DNA from: Candidatus Heimdallarchaeota archaeon
GTDB lineage: Archaea; Asgardarchaeota; Heimdallarchaeia; JABLTI01
Assembly (NCBI GenBank): GCA_018238155.1
Contig: JABCTZ010000018.1
Span: forward strand, 1-64,000
Direction of reading: 5' to 3'
DNA length: 64,000 nucleotides
Under the pieces are notes generated by a model, which saw nothing but the letters and a program-made list of their open reading frames with translations, had not been told where the DNA came from and made no database searches. The position numbers and the translations under genes are program-made. Every line of letters begins with the position of its first letter. The stretch's first letter is position 1. Positions 56,017 to 64,000 of the stretch are shown piece after piece.

Positions 56017-57609
56017 ATGATGATTAAAAAAAAATTCACTTTTATATTGGTAGCTTTCATTATCCCTAGTTTGCTGTTTAGCAACAATAATCTTGGAAAT
56101 GTTTTAGCTAAAGCAAATGAAGATTTTGGTAATACAACCTTTGCACCAAAGAATATGCTTGGTTCAGAAGATGCTTCATTTGATACTCATGTTGGATTGT
56201 ATTCATTTGAATACTTGGATGGATTCATCTATGGTGTTGATGGCTCTTCAAGCAATCTCTATGTTTTTGATGTTGCTACAGGAACTAGCACAGCAAATAT
56301 CTCAATATCTTTCATTTCACAAGGTATCACTACAGATGGTACTAATTTGTATCTTTCTTATTACGCATTAGGAGCAAAAAATGGTTCGATAATTAAAATG
56401 GATACATCAGGAGTTGAGATTTCAAGAATACATGTAGATATTTACGATGAGCATATCGGAGGATTAGCTTGGGATGGTACTAATCTCTGGGGTTATGAAA
56501 CTGCTTCAATGAGTCTTCTACGAATAAATCCAAATACAGGCGATGCGTCTACAAATATTTCTGTTTCAAATATTTTGCGCGGTATTACTTGGTATGATAA
56601 TAAAATCTGGACTGTTGCTTTTTTTATTGATCGCGTTATAGCCTTTGATCCTTTAACAGGAGCATACTCAGATGGATATGCAAGTCCATTCCATCATGAT
56701 TCAGGAATAACCAATAATGGTACACATATGTTTCAAAGTGATTACTTAACTGAGCTAAGAATTGCAATAACAGAATTACATACTGATCCCGGTGAAGTAT
56801 TTCTAAGACAAGAGATATTTGCGTCGACAAACTTAGATATAACATTTACTGATGAATTCTATTTTATCACTGCAAATTATTCTTCACTTATCTATAGATT
56901 TGATAGATCAAATCTCTACAATGGTATTTGGGCTGTTCCATTTCAGCCAGCAGGAATAACAGCTATAGATGAAAATACTTTATTAATAGCTCAAGAGGAA
57001 GCACCCTACAATTTATTCACATACACAACAAGTGGAACATTAGTGGCTAATCATACTGCATTAGATGTTATGATTGTCTCTCTAACTTTTGATGGAACAA
57101 ACATCTGGGCTCTGGGTCATGATAGTATCTTGTATAAAATTAATGCATTCGATATGACAATAGTTGCTGAATATTCATTTGAAAACTTCCAAGGAATAGC
57201 ATTTGATAGTAATCAAAATATAATATGGGCAACCTCAAGAGCAGAAGATAAGATAAAATATTTTGATCCGGAAAAAGAAGAAATCGGTAATGCAACAATT
57301 AACCTTGAAGCACCTGTTAATGGATTTGAATCAGGTTTGACTTATACTGGTGACTATATTGTTTTAATGTCATATTATTCAGGAAAAGCTTATTATTACG
57401 AAATAATTCCTATTGAAAAAGATGCAGAACCGACACCAACACCAACACCTACGCCCACTCCAACGCCAACAGATAGTACAACTCCTCCATCAGGTTTATT
57501 CCCAGGACTAAAGCCTCTCTATGAAGACTTGATTTTTCTTGGAATCGGTATAATAGGAACAGGTATGATTGCGACTATTATAATTATTATAGTTAAAAAG
57601 AAAAACTAA
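56017..57609 (+). CDS. Secreted beta-propeller protein with TM anchor
   Basis: This 530-aa protein has a signal peptide (about 1-30), a propeller of seven or so blades (about 55-465) with GLAWDGTNLWGYE and LTFDGTNIWAL-type strands as in YncE/NHL-like propellers, a (Thr-Pro)n linker (about 470-490), one TM helix (about 503-527) and a Lys tail. This is the standard surface-anchor design of this genome. It is probably a ligand-binding or adhesion protein; the ligand is unknown. A terminator follows. Confidence 0.8.
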   Translation: MMIKKKFTFILVAFIIPSLLFSNNNLGNVLAKANEDFGNTTFAPKNMLGSEDASFDTHVGLYSFEYLDGFIYGVDGSSSNLYVFDVATGTSTANISISFISQGITTDGTNLYLSYYALGAKNGSIIKMDTSGVEISRIHVDIYDEHIGGLAWDGTNLWGYETASMSLLRINPNTGDASTNISVSNILRGITWYDNKIWTVAFFIDRVIAFDPLTGAYSDGYASPFHHDSGITNNGTHMFQSDYLTELRIAITELHTDPGEVFLRQEIFASTNLDITFTDEFYFITANYSSLIYRFDRSNLYNGIWAVPFQPAGITAIDENTLLIAQEEAPYNLFTYTTSGTLVANHTALDVMIVSLTFDGTNIWALGHDSILYKINAFDMTIVAEYSFENFQGIAFDSNQNIIWATSRAEDKIKYFDPEKEEIGNATINLEAPVNGFESGLTYTGDYIVLMSYYSGKAYYYEIIPIEKDAEPTPTPTPTPTPTPTDSTTPPSGLFPGLKPLYEDLIFLGIGIIGTGMIATIIIIIVKKKN

Positions 57610-57630
57610 TCTCTAAAACTTATCTAATAA

Positions 57631-57668
57631 TGGATGAGGCGAAAAGTTTCATCCAACATTTTATTTTA
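57631..57668 (+). terminator. Terminator between convergent genes
   Basis: TGGATGA and TCATCCA form a 7-bp stem around an 11-base loop, followed by acattttatttta. It lies between the propeller gene and the convergent SWIM gene. Confidence 0.55.
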
Positions 57669-57695
57669 TGGAAATTTTCCAGAATTTGTGAACAT

Positions 57696-58616
57696 TTATC
57701 CATCAGCTAAATCTTCTTGTGTTGTGGTAATACTTTTTCGTGCAATCCTTTTTGCTACTTGGTAGCTATTTTCAAGCAACCTCTTAAGATTTTCACCATT
57801 TATTATATATGGAGAATCATCTATTTCTGACCAGATATTAGCAGAGACTGTTTCAATTTCTGAATTAGTGTTTGCTTCATAATTATTTCTTTCATGTGAA
57901 TATAACTCACTTACAAGATTATCTAATGATGAATTTTCTGACAAACCCATCTCTCTTTTGTATACATCTGAAATAATTCTAACACCAACACGAGTAATTG
58001 TAGATGTATCATTCGCGAGAGTATTACGCTTTACACGAAATATCTCAAAAAGCTCTTCCTTGGTTTTTCCACGCAATTTAAACAATATAAATGGATCTTT
58101 ATTTAACATATCAGCTAAAATAAGTAAAACAGCAGCAGAATGTTTACAAGGATTTGCCCAATCTGCACAATTACAACCTGCTCGTAAATCTTGTTCCATA
58201 AATGGAATCAATGAAGTATTTCTTTTAGTAAAAATTTCATTGACTTGTTCTGGAAGTTTATTAGCTAGTAATTTTGCAATAAGATAAGCATTTGAAACAA
58301 TTTCCGTTAGAATGTCTCCCCAAATCTCTTCTGAAATGATATTCACTTCAATACGTATAAGATAAGGTTTTAAACGCTCACCTTGAACTTTTGCTATGAT
58401 GAACCCTTTCTGCACCTTGATGTAAATCACTTGGCTGTTCTTAGCAACATTTTTTCCTTGGGTCAATCTATTTCCAGATTCAAGTTTTTCAATCAATTCT
58501 ATCCATTGCTCTGTCCACCAATTTCGACTTTCATCTACCTTGTTAAGTTTGAGACCATCTTTTACTTGCCGTGTTTTGGTTAGAAATCGTTTAACTCTTT
58601 TATCATCGTCTTGCAA
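57696..58616 (-). CDS. SWIM zinc-finger protein
   Basis: This 306-aa protein carries a SWIM zinc finger (CNCADWANPCKHSAAVLL, CxCx(n)CxH) at about residues 148-166. SWIM-domain proteins encoded next to SNF2 helicases are a known pairing in prokaryotes, and the finger is thought to bind DNA or the helicase. The start is TTG 58616, five bases after GAGGTGATC, a near-perfect Shine-Dalgarno that overlaps the stop codon of the SNF2 gene upstream, so the two are translationally linked. Confidence 0.85.
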   Translation of the reverse strand: MQDDDKRVKRFLTKTRQVKDGLKLNKVDESRNWWTEQWIELIEKLESGNRLTQGKNVAKNSQVIYIKVQKGFIIAKVQGERLKPYLIRIEVNIISEEIWGDILTEIVSNAYLIAKLLANKLPEQVNEIFTKRNTSLIPFMEQDLRAGCNCADWANPCKHSAAVLLILADMLNKDPFILFKLRGKTKEELFEIFRVKRNTLANDTSTITRVGVRIISDVYKREMGLSENSSLDNLVSELYSHERNNYEANTNSEIETVSANIWSEIDDSPYIINGENLKRLLENSYQVAKRIARKSITTTQEDLADG

Positions 58617-58628
58617 TCAGTGATCACC

Positions 58629-61600
58629 TCAATGTATTGTTCTTAAACTTAGAACACTCCTTAGATCGTCTATGGATAGCTCAGTCAAATATGACCCTCC
58701 AGAAGAAATAACTGCATTTGCTAGACCAATTTTTTTCTTGATCAAATGGTCAATACTTTCTTCTAGTGTACCTATACAAACAAATTTGTGAACCATTACA
58801 TTCTTCTTTTGACCAATTCTAAATACTCTGTCTGTTGCTTGATTTTCAACTGCGGGGTTCCACCAACGATCTATATGAAAAACATGATTTGCACTTGTTA
58901 AGTTCAAGCCAACTCCTCCCGCTTTGATTGAAAGAATAAATAATTTTGGACTTTCAGGATTATCTTCGTCTTGGAATGCTTGAATCATTTTCTCGCGATT
59001 CTTCTGTGAAGTATCTCCTGATAAAAACAATGGTTCTATATCAAATTTATTCTTGAGATAAATTTTCAACATTTTACCAAGTTCTTTGTACTGTGTGAAA
59101 ATCAATGCTTTTTCACTATTTGAAAGAACTTCTTCAAGCATTTCCTCTAATCGTTCAAATTTACAAGAACGGTTGTTTAATTTCTTTGACCCTTCGTGCA
59201 TGAACTGTGCTGGATGATTGCAAATTTGCTTTAATTTCGTGATTGTAGCTAATACTAATCCTTTTCTTTGAATTCCTTGAACAGTATTTAATTGTTCAAA
59301 TAGATCTTTAATGACGGCCTCATAGAGGATTGCTTGCTCTTCTGTTAGAGAACAGTAGACATTATATTCCATCTTCTCAGGCAAATCATTAATTATTGAT
59401 TTGTCAGTTTTCAATCGTCTCAGTAAGAACGGTTGAATTATTTTTGATAGGTGGTTGATCTTATTTTTGTCGAAATTTTTCTCAATTGGTTGAATGTAGT
59501 TTTCGTTAAAAGCATTTAATGAGCTGAGATATCCGGGATTGATGAAATCAATAATTGACCATAATTCGGATAAACGATTTTCAATCGGTGTTCCAGTAAG
59601 TGCAATCTTATATTTGCTTTCTAGTTTTTTAATAGCACGAGTTTGTTTTGCATGTGGATTCTTAATATTCTGTGCTTCATCAAGAATAATGTTATACCAT
59701 TTCATTGTTGATAATGTTGAAAAGTCTCGCTGTGCTAAATTGTAAGTAGTAATAACAATATCATATGTCTCGAGTGTCCTTTCAAATTCTTCACAATTTG
59801 GTCTTTCAGGTCCATGATAGATTAGAGCCTTTAAACTAGGAGCAAAGCGATTAATCTCTCGTAACCAGTTACCAACAATGGATGTTGGGCAAATTAAGAG
59901 AGAAGGATTCATAGTTGTAGTCTTTTGATTTTTAGTACGCAATAATAGAGCGATTAATTGAATTGTTTTCCCAAGACCCATATCGTCTGCAAGACAAATA
60001 CCAAAACCGTAATCTTGAAGAAAATGCATCCATGAAAAGCCTTCAATCTGATATGGCCGTAATTCCCCTTGAAAGTTTTCAGGAGTTGAAAGTAATTCTA
60101 TTTTATTTGAACCACCAATTCTCTTAGTAAAATACCGAAATGCTGGTGTTTCATCCATTGAGAATTCAAATAGTGAATCAATATCAGGGTCCTCTGTTAT
60201 TGCAATCTGTAAAGCTTCTGCAGAGGAAATCAGCTTTCTTTGATATCTGTTTTTGATTATATCAAGCATCTGATTGATTCTATCTTGATCAATTTTTATC
60301 CATTGACCCCGTATTCTAACGAATGGTACTCGTAGTTCAGCTAATTTCTCAAATTCCTCAATTGATAGCTGAGTTCCATCTATTGCTATTTCCCACTCAA
60401 ATTTCAAGAAAGAATTTAACCTGAACATATCAGTATTTGTTTTTGAGCCTACATTGTTAGGTTCTACTTTTAATAATAGGTCGACATCTTTTGGTGGATT
60501 TTTCCACCAAGCAGGTAACAGTACTCCAAAACCTTGATCCTCCAATATTTGGGAGTAATTTTCTAAAAAGTCAAAAGCCTCATCCTTTTCAATAACAAGC
60601 TCAGTTGGAAATGCTCTTTGAAGGCTTTCCTCAATCTTCGGATAAATACTCGAGACTCTTCCTAGATCTATGAGCAACCTTTCTTGGGGGTTCTCAAACC
60701 TCTTCTCAAGAAAAGCAATCGTTCCAGTCTTACTATTCCAAATATCTTTTGCCGGGATAATTAAGCTAGGATCATTCTGTGCTTGTAGATGATATTCAAG
60801 CTTCCAAATGGATTCATCCATATCTGATATTTCTTCTTCACTTGGAGGAGTTAGTTTTAAAGATAATCTAAAAGGGTTAGCATTTTTTTCTGGAAGAATT
60901 TTATTCAACCAAGCATTTAGCGTACCCAAAAAAACATCAAATTCATTTGAAGAATAAGTTACTAACATTTTATCAGAGTCAAATAGAGATTGAAACCAGT
61001 CTCGAGCAATTTCAGAAGTTTGAATGTTAATATCATTTCTATATTTCGGAAGAAAGACACCAAGTTTATTTCTGATAAAAGAATCTAGTAGTGAATTAAT
61101 AAATGAAAGAATTTGATTTCTTGCTGCAAGAAAATCTGATGTATCAGTAAAGTTATTGTCAATTAATTCTTGTGAAAAGGTTACTATTTTTGACTCACCC
61201 TTCAAGTCCAATATCGCTTTCCACATACCAAGGAAGCTAGTTTCAGTTCTATTTCTTTTTTCAATATGGACGAAGGGAATGAATTTTTCTTTAGCAATAA
61301 TCTCTAAAACGAATTTTGCAATTTTCAACCAAAATTTAGTTGAGTCGCTTAGCGAGAAATAATCCAATTTATTTTCCAATTGCTGTAATAAGAAATCCAT
61401 TATCTCGAGAGGAGGAATGGTTAGAGCTTCTACTTCGAAATTTTTATTTGAATGATTTATGGTAATTGTACTTGCTTTTGTGGCTACAAAATTAATATCA
61501 TCCAAACCGGCTATTCGCAATATTTTCAGAATTTGGTTGATGTTTCTAGCATTGGGGTATATTGTTGAGTTAGCAATAGTTCGTTTATCAGTTCGAAACT

Positions 61601-61700
61601 CCTTTCTTCCGAATAGTGAATCAAATGTTTCAACCCAGATATAGAAATTATCCTTATCCCAAACTGAATGAACTAATTCCAAAACACAAGCTCCTAACAT
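58629..61700 (-). CDS. SNF2-family DNA helicase/translocase
   Basis: This 1023-aa protein has the SNF2 ATPase core in its C-terminal half (about 550-1010): Walker A DDMGLGKT, the DEAQ box LDEAQNIKNP, ALTGTPIENRLSELWSI, LLRRLKTDKSI, and motif VI TDRVFRIGQKKNVMVHKFV. The N-terminal 500 residues are a bacterial/archaeal SNF2-associated region without a firm match. SNF2 proteins move along double-stranded DNA and remodel protein-DNA complexes. With the SWIM protein 12 bases downstream it forms a two-gene operon, probably for transcription recycling, repair or defence. Confidence 0.92.
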   Translation of the reverse strand: MLGACVLELVHSVWDKDNFYIWVETFDSLFGRKEFRTDKRTIANSTIYPNARNINQILKILRIAGLDDINFVATKASTITINHSNKNFEVEALTIPPLEIMDFLLQQLENKLDYFSLSDSTKFWLKIAKFVLEIIAKEKFIPFVHIEKRNRTETSFLGMWKAILDLKGESKIVTFSQELIDNNFTDTSDFLAARNQILSFINSLLDSFIRNKLGVFLPKYRNDINIQTSEIARDWFQSLFDSDKMLVTYSSNEFDVFLGTLNAWLNKILPEKNANPFRLSLKLTPPSEEEISDMDESIWKLEYHLQAQNDPSLIIPAKDIWNSKTGTIAFLEKRFENPQERLLIDLGRVSSIYPKIEESLQRAFPTELVIEKDEAFDFLENYSQILEDQGFGVLLPAWWKNPPKDVDLLLKVEPNNVGSKTNTDMFRLNSFLKFEWEIAIDGTQLSIEEFEKLAELRVPFVRIRGQWIKIDQDRINQMLDIIKNRYQRKLISSAEALQIAITEDPDIDSLFEFSMDETPAFRYFTKRIGGSNKIELLSTPENFQGELRPYQIEGFSWMHFLQDYGFGICLADDMGLGKTIQLIALLLRTKNQKTTTMNPSLLICPTSIVGNWLREINRFAPSLKALIYHGPERPNCEEFERTLETYDIVITTYNLAQRDFSTLSTMKWYNIILDEAQNIKNPHAKQTRAIKKLESKYKIALTGTPIENRLSELWSIIDFINPGYLSSLNAFNENYIQPIEKNFDKNKINHLSKIIQPFLLRRLKTDKSIINDLPEKMEYNVYCSLTEEQAILYEAVIKDLFEQLNTVQGIQRKGLVLATITKLKQICNHPAQFMHEGSKKLNNRSCKFERLEEMLEEVLSNSEKALIFTQYKELGKMLKIYLKNKFDIEPLFLSGDTSQKNREKMIQAFQDEDNPESPKLFILSIKAGGVGLNLTSANHVFHIDRWWNPAVENQATDRVFRIGQKKNVMVHKFVCIGTLEESIDHLIKKKIGLANAVISSGGSYLTELSIDDLRSVLSLRTIH

Positions 61701-61945
61701 TCTTTAATGTGGAATACAGTATTCGCTCTTTTATTACTTAAATGCAAGTAAGATTTACATATTGTACAGAAAAATAATGAGATTCAACAATTATTATATT
61801 CACATAGCTGAGGTTGTAAAGTAGAAAACAAAAAAAAGAGTGGTTTCAAAATTCTTCTCTAAAGAATTGCATAGTTGATTGTTATTTTATTGTATTATTA
61901 GACTAGTAGGAATTTTGAAAGCCTTTTTCTTGCAACAATATCGAC

Positions 61946-64000
61946 TCAAACAATATCTACTCCTAAAAAGGGAGCGATCATAGATTGTTTGGTTACTTTA
62001 ATTTCCTCAGGAGTACCAGTTGCAATTATTTTTCCTCCTTTTGGCCCACCTTGAGGACCTAATTCAATAAGGAAATCCACATAGCTCAATACATCAACAT
62101 CATGTTCTATGATTAAAACAGTGTTTCCTTGTTCAACCAATTTATTTAGAAGAGTTATCAATTTCAAGACATCATTTTGATGGAGACCTGTTGTTGGTTC
62201 ATCGAACACATACAGAGTATTTTTCCTTTTTTTCGTTCGACCCAATTCCTTTGCTAGTTTTATTCGTTGAGCTTCTCCACCACTGAGAGTAGTAGTTGGT
62301 TGTCCTAATGTAATATAACCCATACCTATCTCCTCAAGAATTTCAAGATAATTATAAACTCGCTTTTCATCCTTGAAGACTTCTAGTGCATCTGTCACTG
62401 TTAGGTTAAGAATATCAGAAATGTTTTTGCCATTGAACTTTATGTCAAGTATCTCCGCTTTGTATCTTGTTCCATTACATTCGTTACAAGGTAAATCTAC
62501 TCGAGTAAAATAAGAAATTTGAAGTTCTATTGCTCCTGCACCTTTACAAATTGGGCATCTTCCCTCACTGTTATATGAAAATTGACCTTCGTTGTATTCT
62601 CTTTCCTTTGACAAAGATTGTTTAGCAAATAACTTTCGAACGGCATCCCAAAAACCAATATAGCTTGCAGGGGTGGATGTTTTCACTCGTCCAATTGGAG
62701 ATTGAGTAACAACAATACAATCCTTTATGTTATCCCAACCTGTGAGCTTTCCTTTAATTTCACCAATCTGATTACTCTCTTCTTCAGCTTCTTCTCCATT
62801 ATCTCTACTAGTAAAGCGCTCTCTTAACAAAGGAACCAAAGTATCACTGATTAACGAACTTTTTCCACTTCCAGAAACACCTGCAATGCCAACCAGAATA
62901 CCTAGCGGTATTTTTATCTTGAGATTCTTCAAATTGTTTGTCGTTATATTTTGTATTTCAAGATATTTCGTAGAAGAAGAGAGAGCTCTCCTTTGCTCAC
63001 CGGTTTTCTTTGGAATCATCATTTCTCCACTCATGAACTTTCCAGTGATGGATCTTTTCTCATGTAGAATGCCTTCTGCAGATCCTTGGTAAACAATTTC
63101 TCCACCTAGCTTTCCAGCTCCAGGACCAAGATCGATAATTTGATCTGCTTGAGAGATAATATTTCTATCATGTTCAACAATTATCAATGTATTACCCAAT
63201 TCTTTTAGTTCCTTTAAAATGGTCATTAGGTTTTCTTTCTCAAGTTCATGCATGCCCATTGAAGGTTCATCAAGAATATAGATTAAAGAATCCAAACCAG
63301 CATCTAAGTGAGTCATTAAACTTAGTCTTTGAAGTTCTCCTCCGGAAAGAGTCGCAAGACTACGGTATAAACTCAAATAAGAAATGCCTACAAGCCTTGC
63401 TTTTTTCAAACGTTGAAGAATATCCTCTTTAGAACTACGACCTAAATTAGTTATTATATGTTTATTATCAATCTTTTTAAAAAAGGTTATCAAATCATCA
63501 ATTGACATAGTACCCAATTCACCAAAATGTTTTCCATTAATTAATGCATCTTGTGAAGAGAGACATATTTTATAACCATTACAAGTGGGACAAACTAACT
63601 TTGTCATGAAATTTTTCACAATCTTATTTTGACGATATGCACTTGGTGACTCAGTTAAGACTCTATGTAGATAAGGAATAGCACCTTCAAATTTGGTTTC
63701 AAGCATACCTTCGAATCTTTTTGAAGACCATTTGATTTGCATAGTTTTATCAGAACCATACAAGAAGATATCTTGAATTTCTTGGGGAAGATCACAAAAG
63801 GAAGTATCAACAGAAAAATTCATTGCTTCTGTCAATCCTTTTGTTAATGTAAATAATGGTCCAAAGGATGCTGAACTTGATTTACAAATTTGTTTAATTG
63901 ATTTTGTAGAATCAGGAATAAGTTTCTCTTTTAGAAACTCTCGAATATATCCTCGCCCTTTACATTCAAGACACATCCCATTGGATTCATTAAATGTGAA
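61946..64000 (-). CDS. uvrA: UvrA-family ATPase, N-terminus beyond the window
   Basis: The frame is open to the window end, so the first roughly 230 residues are missing. The visible part starts at FTFNESNGMCLECKGRGY, the first Cys pair of the UvrA zinc finger. Then come VCPTCNGYKIC, ABC signature LSGGELQRLSL, LDEPSMGMH Walker B, a second Walker A GVSGSGKSSLISDTL, a second zinc module CPICKGAG..CNECNGTRY, a second signature LSGGEAQRIKLAKEL, and FDEPTTGLH. UvrA finds bulky DNA lesions and loads UvrB. Several spacings differ from standard UvrA, so it may be a UvrA2-like branch. No uvrB or uvrC gene is in view. Confidence 0.88.
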   Translation of the reverse strand, partial: FTFNESNGMCLECKGRGYIREFLKEKLIPDSTKSIKQICKSSSASFGPLFTLTKGLTEAMNFSVDTSFCDLPQEIQDIFLYGSDKTMQIKWSSKRFEGMLETKFEGAIPYLHRVLTESPSAYRQNKIVKNFMTKLVCPTCNGYKICLSSQDALINGKHFGELGTMSIDDLITFFKKIDNKHIITNLGRSSKEDILQRLKKARLVGISYLSLYRSLATLSGGELQRLSLMTHLDAGLDSLIYILDEPSMGMHELEKENLMTILKELKELGNTLIIVEHDRNIISQADQIIDLGPGAGKLGGEIVYQGSAEGILHEKRSITGKFMSGEMMIPKKTGEQRRALSSSTKYLEIQNITTNNLKNLKIKIPLGILVGIAGVSGSGKSSLISDTLVPLLRERFTSRDNGEEAEEESNQIGEIKGKLTGWDNIKDCIVVTQSPIGRVKTSTPASYIGFWDAVRKLFAKQSLSKEREYNEGQFSYNSEGRCPICKGAGAIELQISYFTRVDLPCNECNGTRYKAEILDIKFNGKNISDILNLTVTDALEVFKDEKRVYNYLEILEEIGMGYITLGQPTTTLSGGEAQRIKLAKELGRTKKRKNTLYVFDEPTTGLHQNDVLKLITLLNKLVEQGNTVLIIEHDVDVLSYVDFLIELGPQGGPKGGKIIATGTPEEIKVTKQSMIAPFLGVDIV

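Overview
This is a 64 kb AT-rich stretch of an archaeal chromosome, most likely from an Asgard archaeon (Lokiarchaeia/Heimdallarchaeia-like). The case rests on several signs: membrane-anchored surface proteins of the 'signal peptide, beta-rich repeats, Pro/Thr linker, one TM, basic tail' type; two proteins ending in a roadblock/longin-like domain; a remnant of a P-loop GTPase; a RING-like zinc domain; TATA-box promoters of the gctttaaata type; and genes of an anaerobic lifestyle (Ni-CO dehydrogenase-like protein, glycyl-radical enzyme). No rRNA, tRNA or CRISPR array is visible. The phylum is an inference, not a proof.

Layout. 0-3.7 kb: a secreted, membrane-anchored protein with a clan CD cysteine-peptidase signature, two related small membrane proteins, a 52-bp direct repeat in front of each set, and a decayed LVIVD-repeat protein. 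4.1-19.1 kb: a cell-surface locus. It holds two giant tandem paralogues (about 1420 aa each; beta-propeller plus an array of thrombospondin-type-3-like Ca-binding repeats) on the minus strand, and a 1875-aa receptor-like protein on the plus strand with extracellular FG-GAP and Ig-like domains, a TM segment and an intracellular roadblock/longin-like domain. 19.1-21.4 kb: a lactate-permease-family transporter coupled to two tiny single-TM proteins. 21.7-26.5 kb: a zinc-ribbon membrane protein, a divergent CooS-like CO dehydrogenase, a PqqB-like metallo-hydrolase, a flavin-reductase-like protein and a 51-aa zinc ribbon.

26.6-29.8 kb: a glycyl-radical enzyme matching trans-4-hydroxyproline dehydratase (HypD) with its activase. 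29.9-32.7 kb: two surface proteins. 32.8-36.5 kb: PlsY-like acyltransferase, ChrB-domain protein, TPR protein and YcaQ/AlkX-like DNA glycosylase. 36.7-44.5 kb: FtsX-type permease, S9 peptidase, TPR plus roadblock/longin-like protein and cupin. 44.7-48 kb: a broken RING-like membrane protein and two DegV lipid-binding proteins flanking a DUF4332-like protein. 48.2-50.7 kb: an apparent operon of RlmN-like radical SAM protein, isochorismatase-like hydrolase and thioredoxin-reductase-like flavoprotein. 50.8-52.4 kb: TPR protein and formamidase.

52.4-54.7 kb is a patch of truncated and frameshifted genes. 54.8-57.6 kb carries two more surface proteins. 57.7-64 kb carries a SWIM-domain protein and SNF2 helicase operon and most of a UvrA-family ATPase that runs off the window end.

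How the parts may work together. The surface proteins suggest heavy investment in adhesion or sensing. The shared intracellular domain of the 1875-aa protein and the TPR protein may link that surface to GTPase-type signalling inside the cell. Metabolically the window fits a fermentative anaerobe using amino acids such as hydroxyproline and organic acids. Several genes start with TTG preceded by a clear Shine-Dalgarno sequence, which moves a number of starts from the longest open frame.
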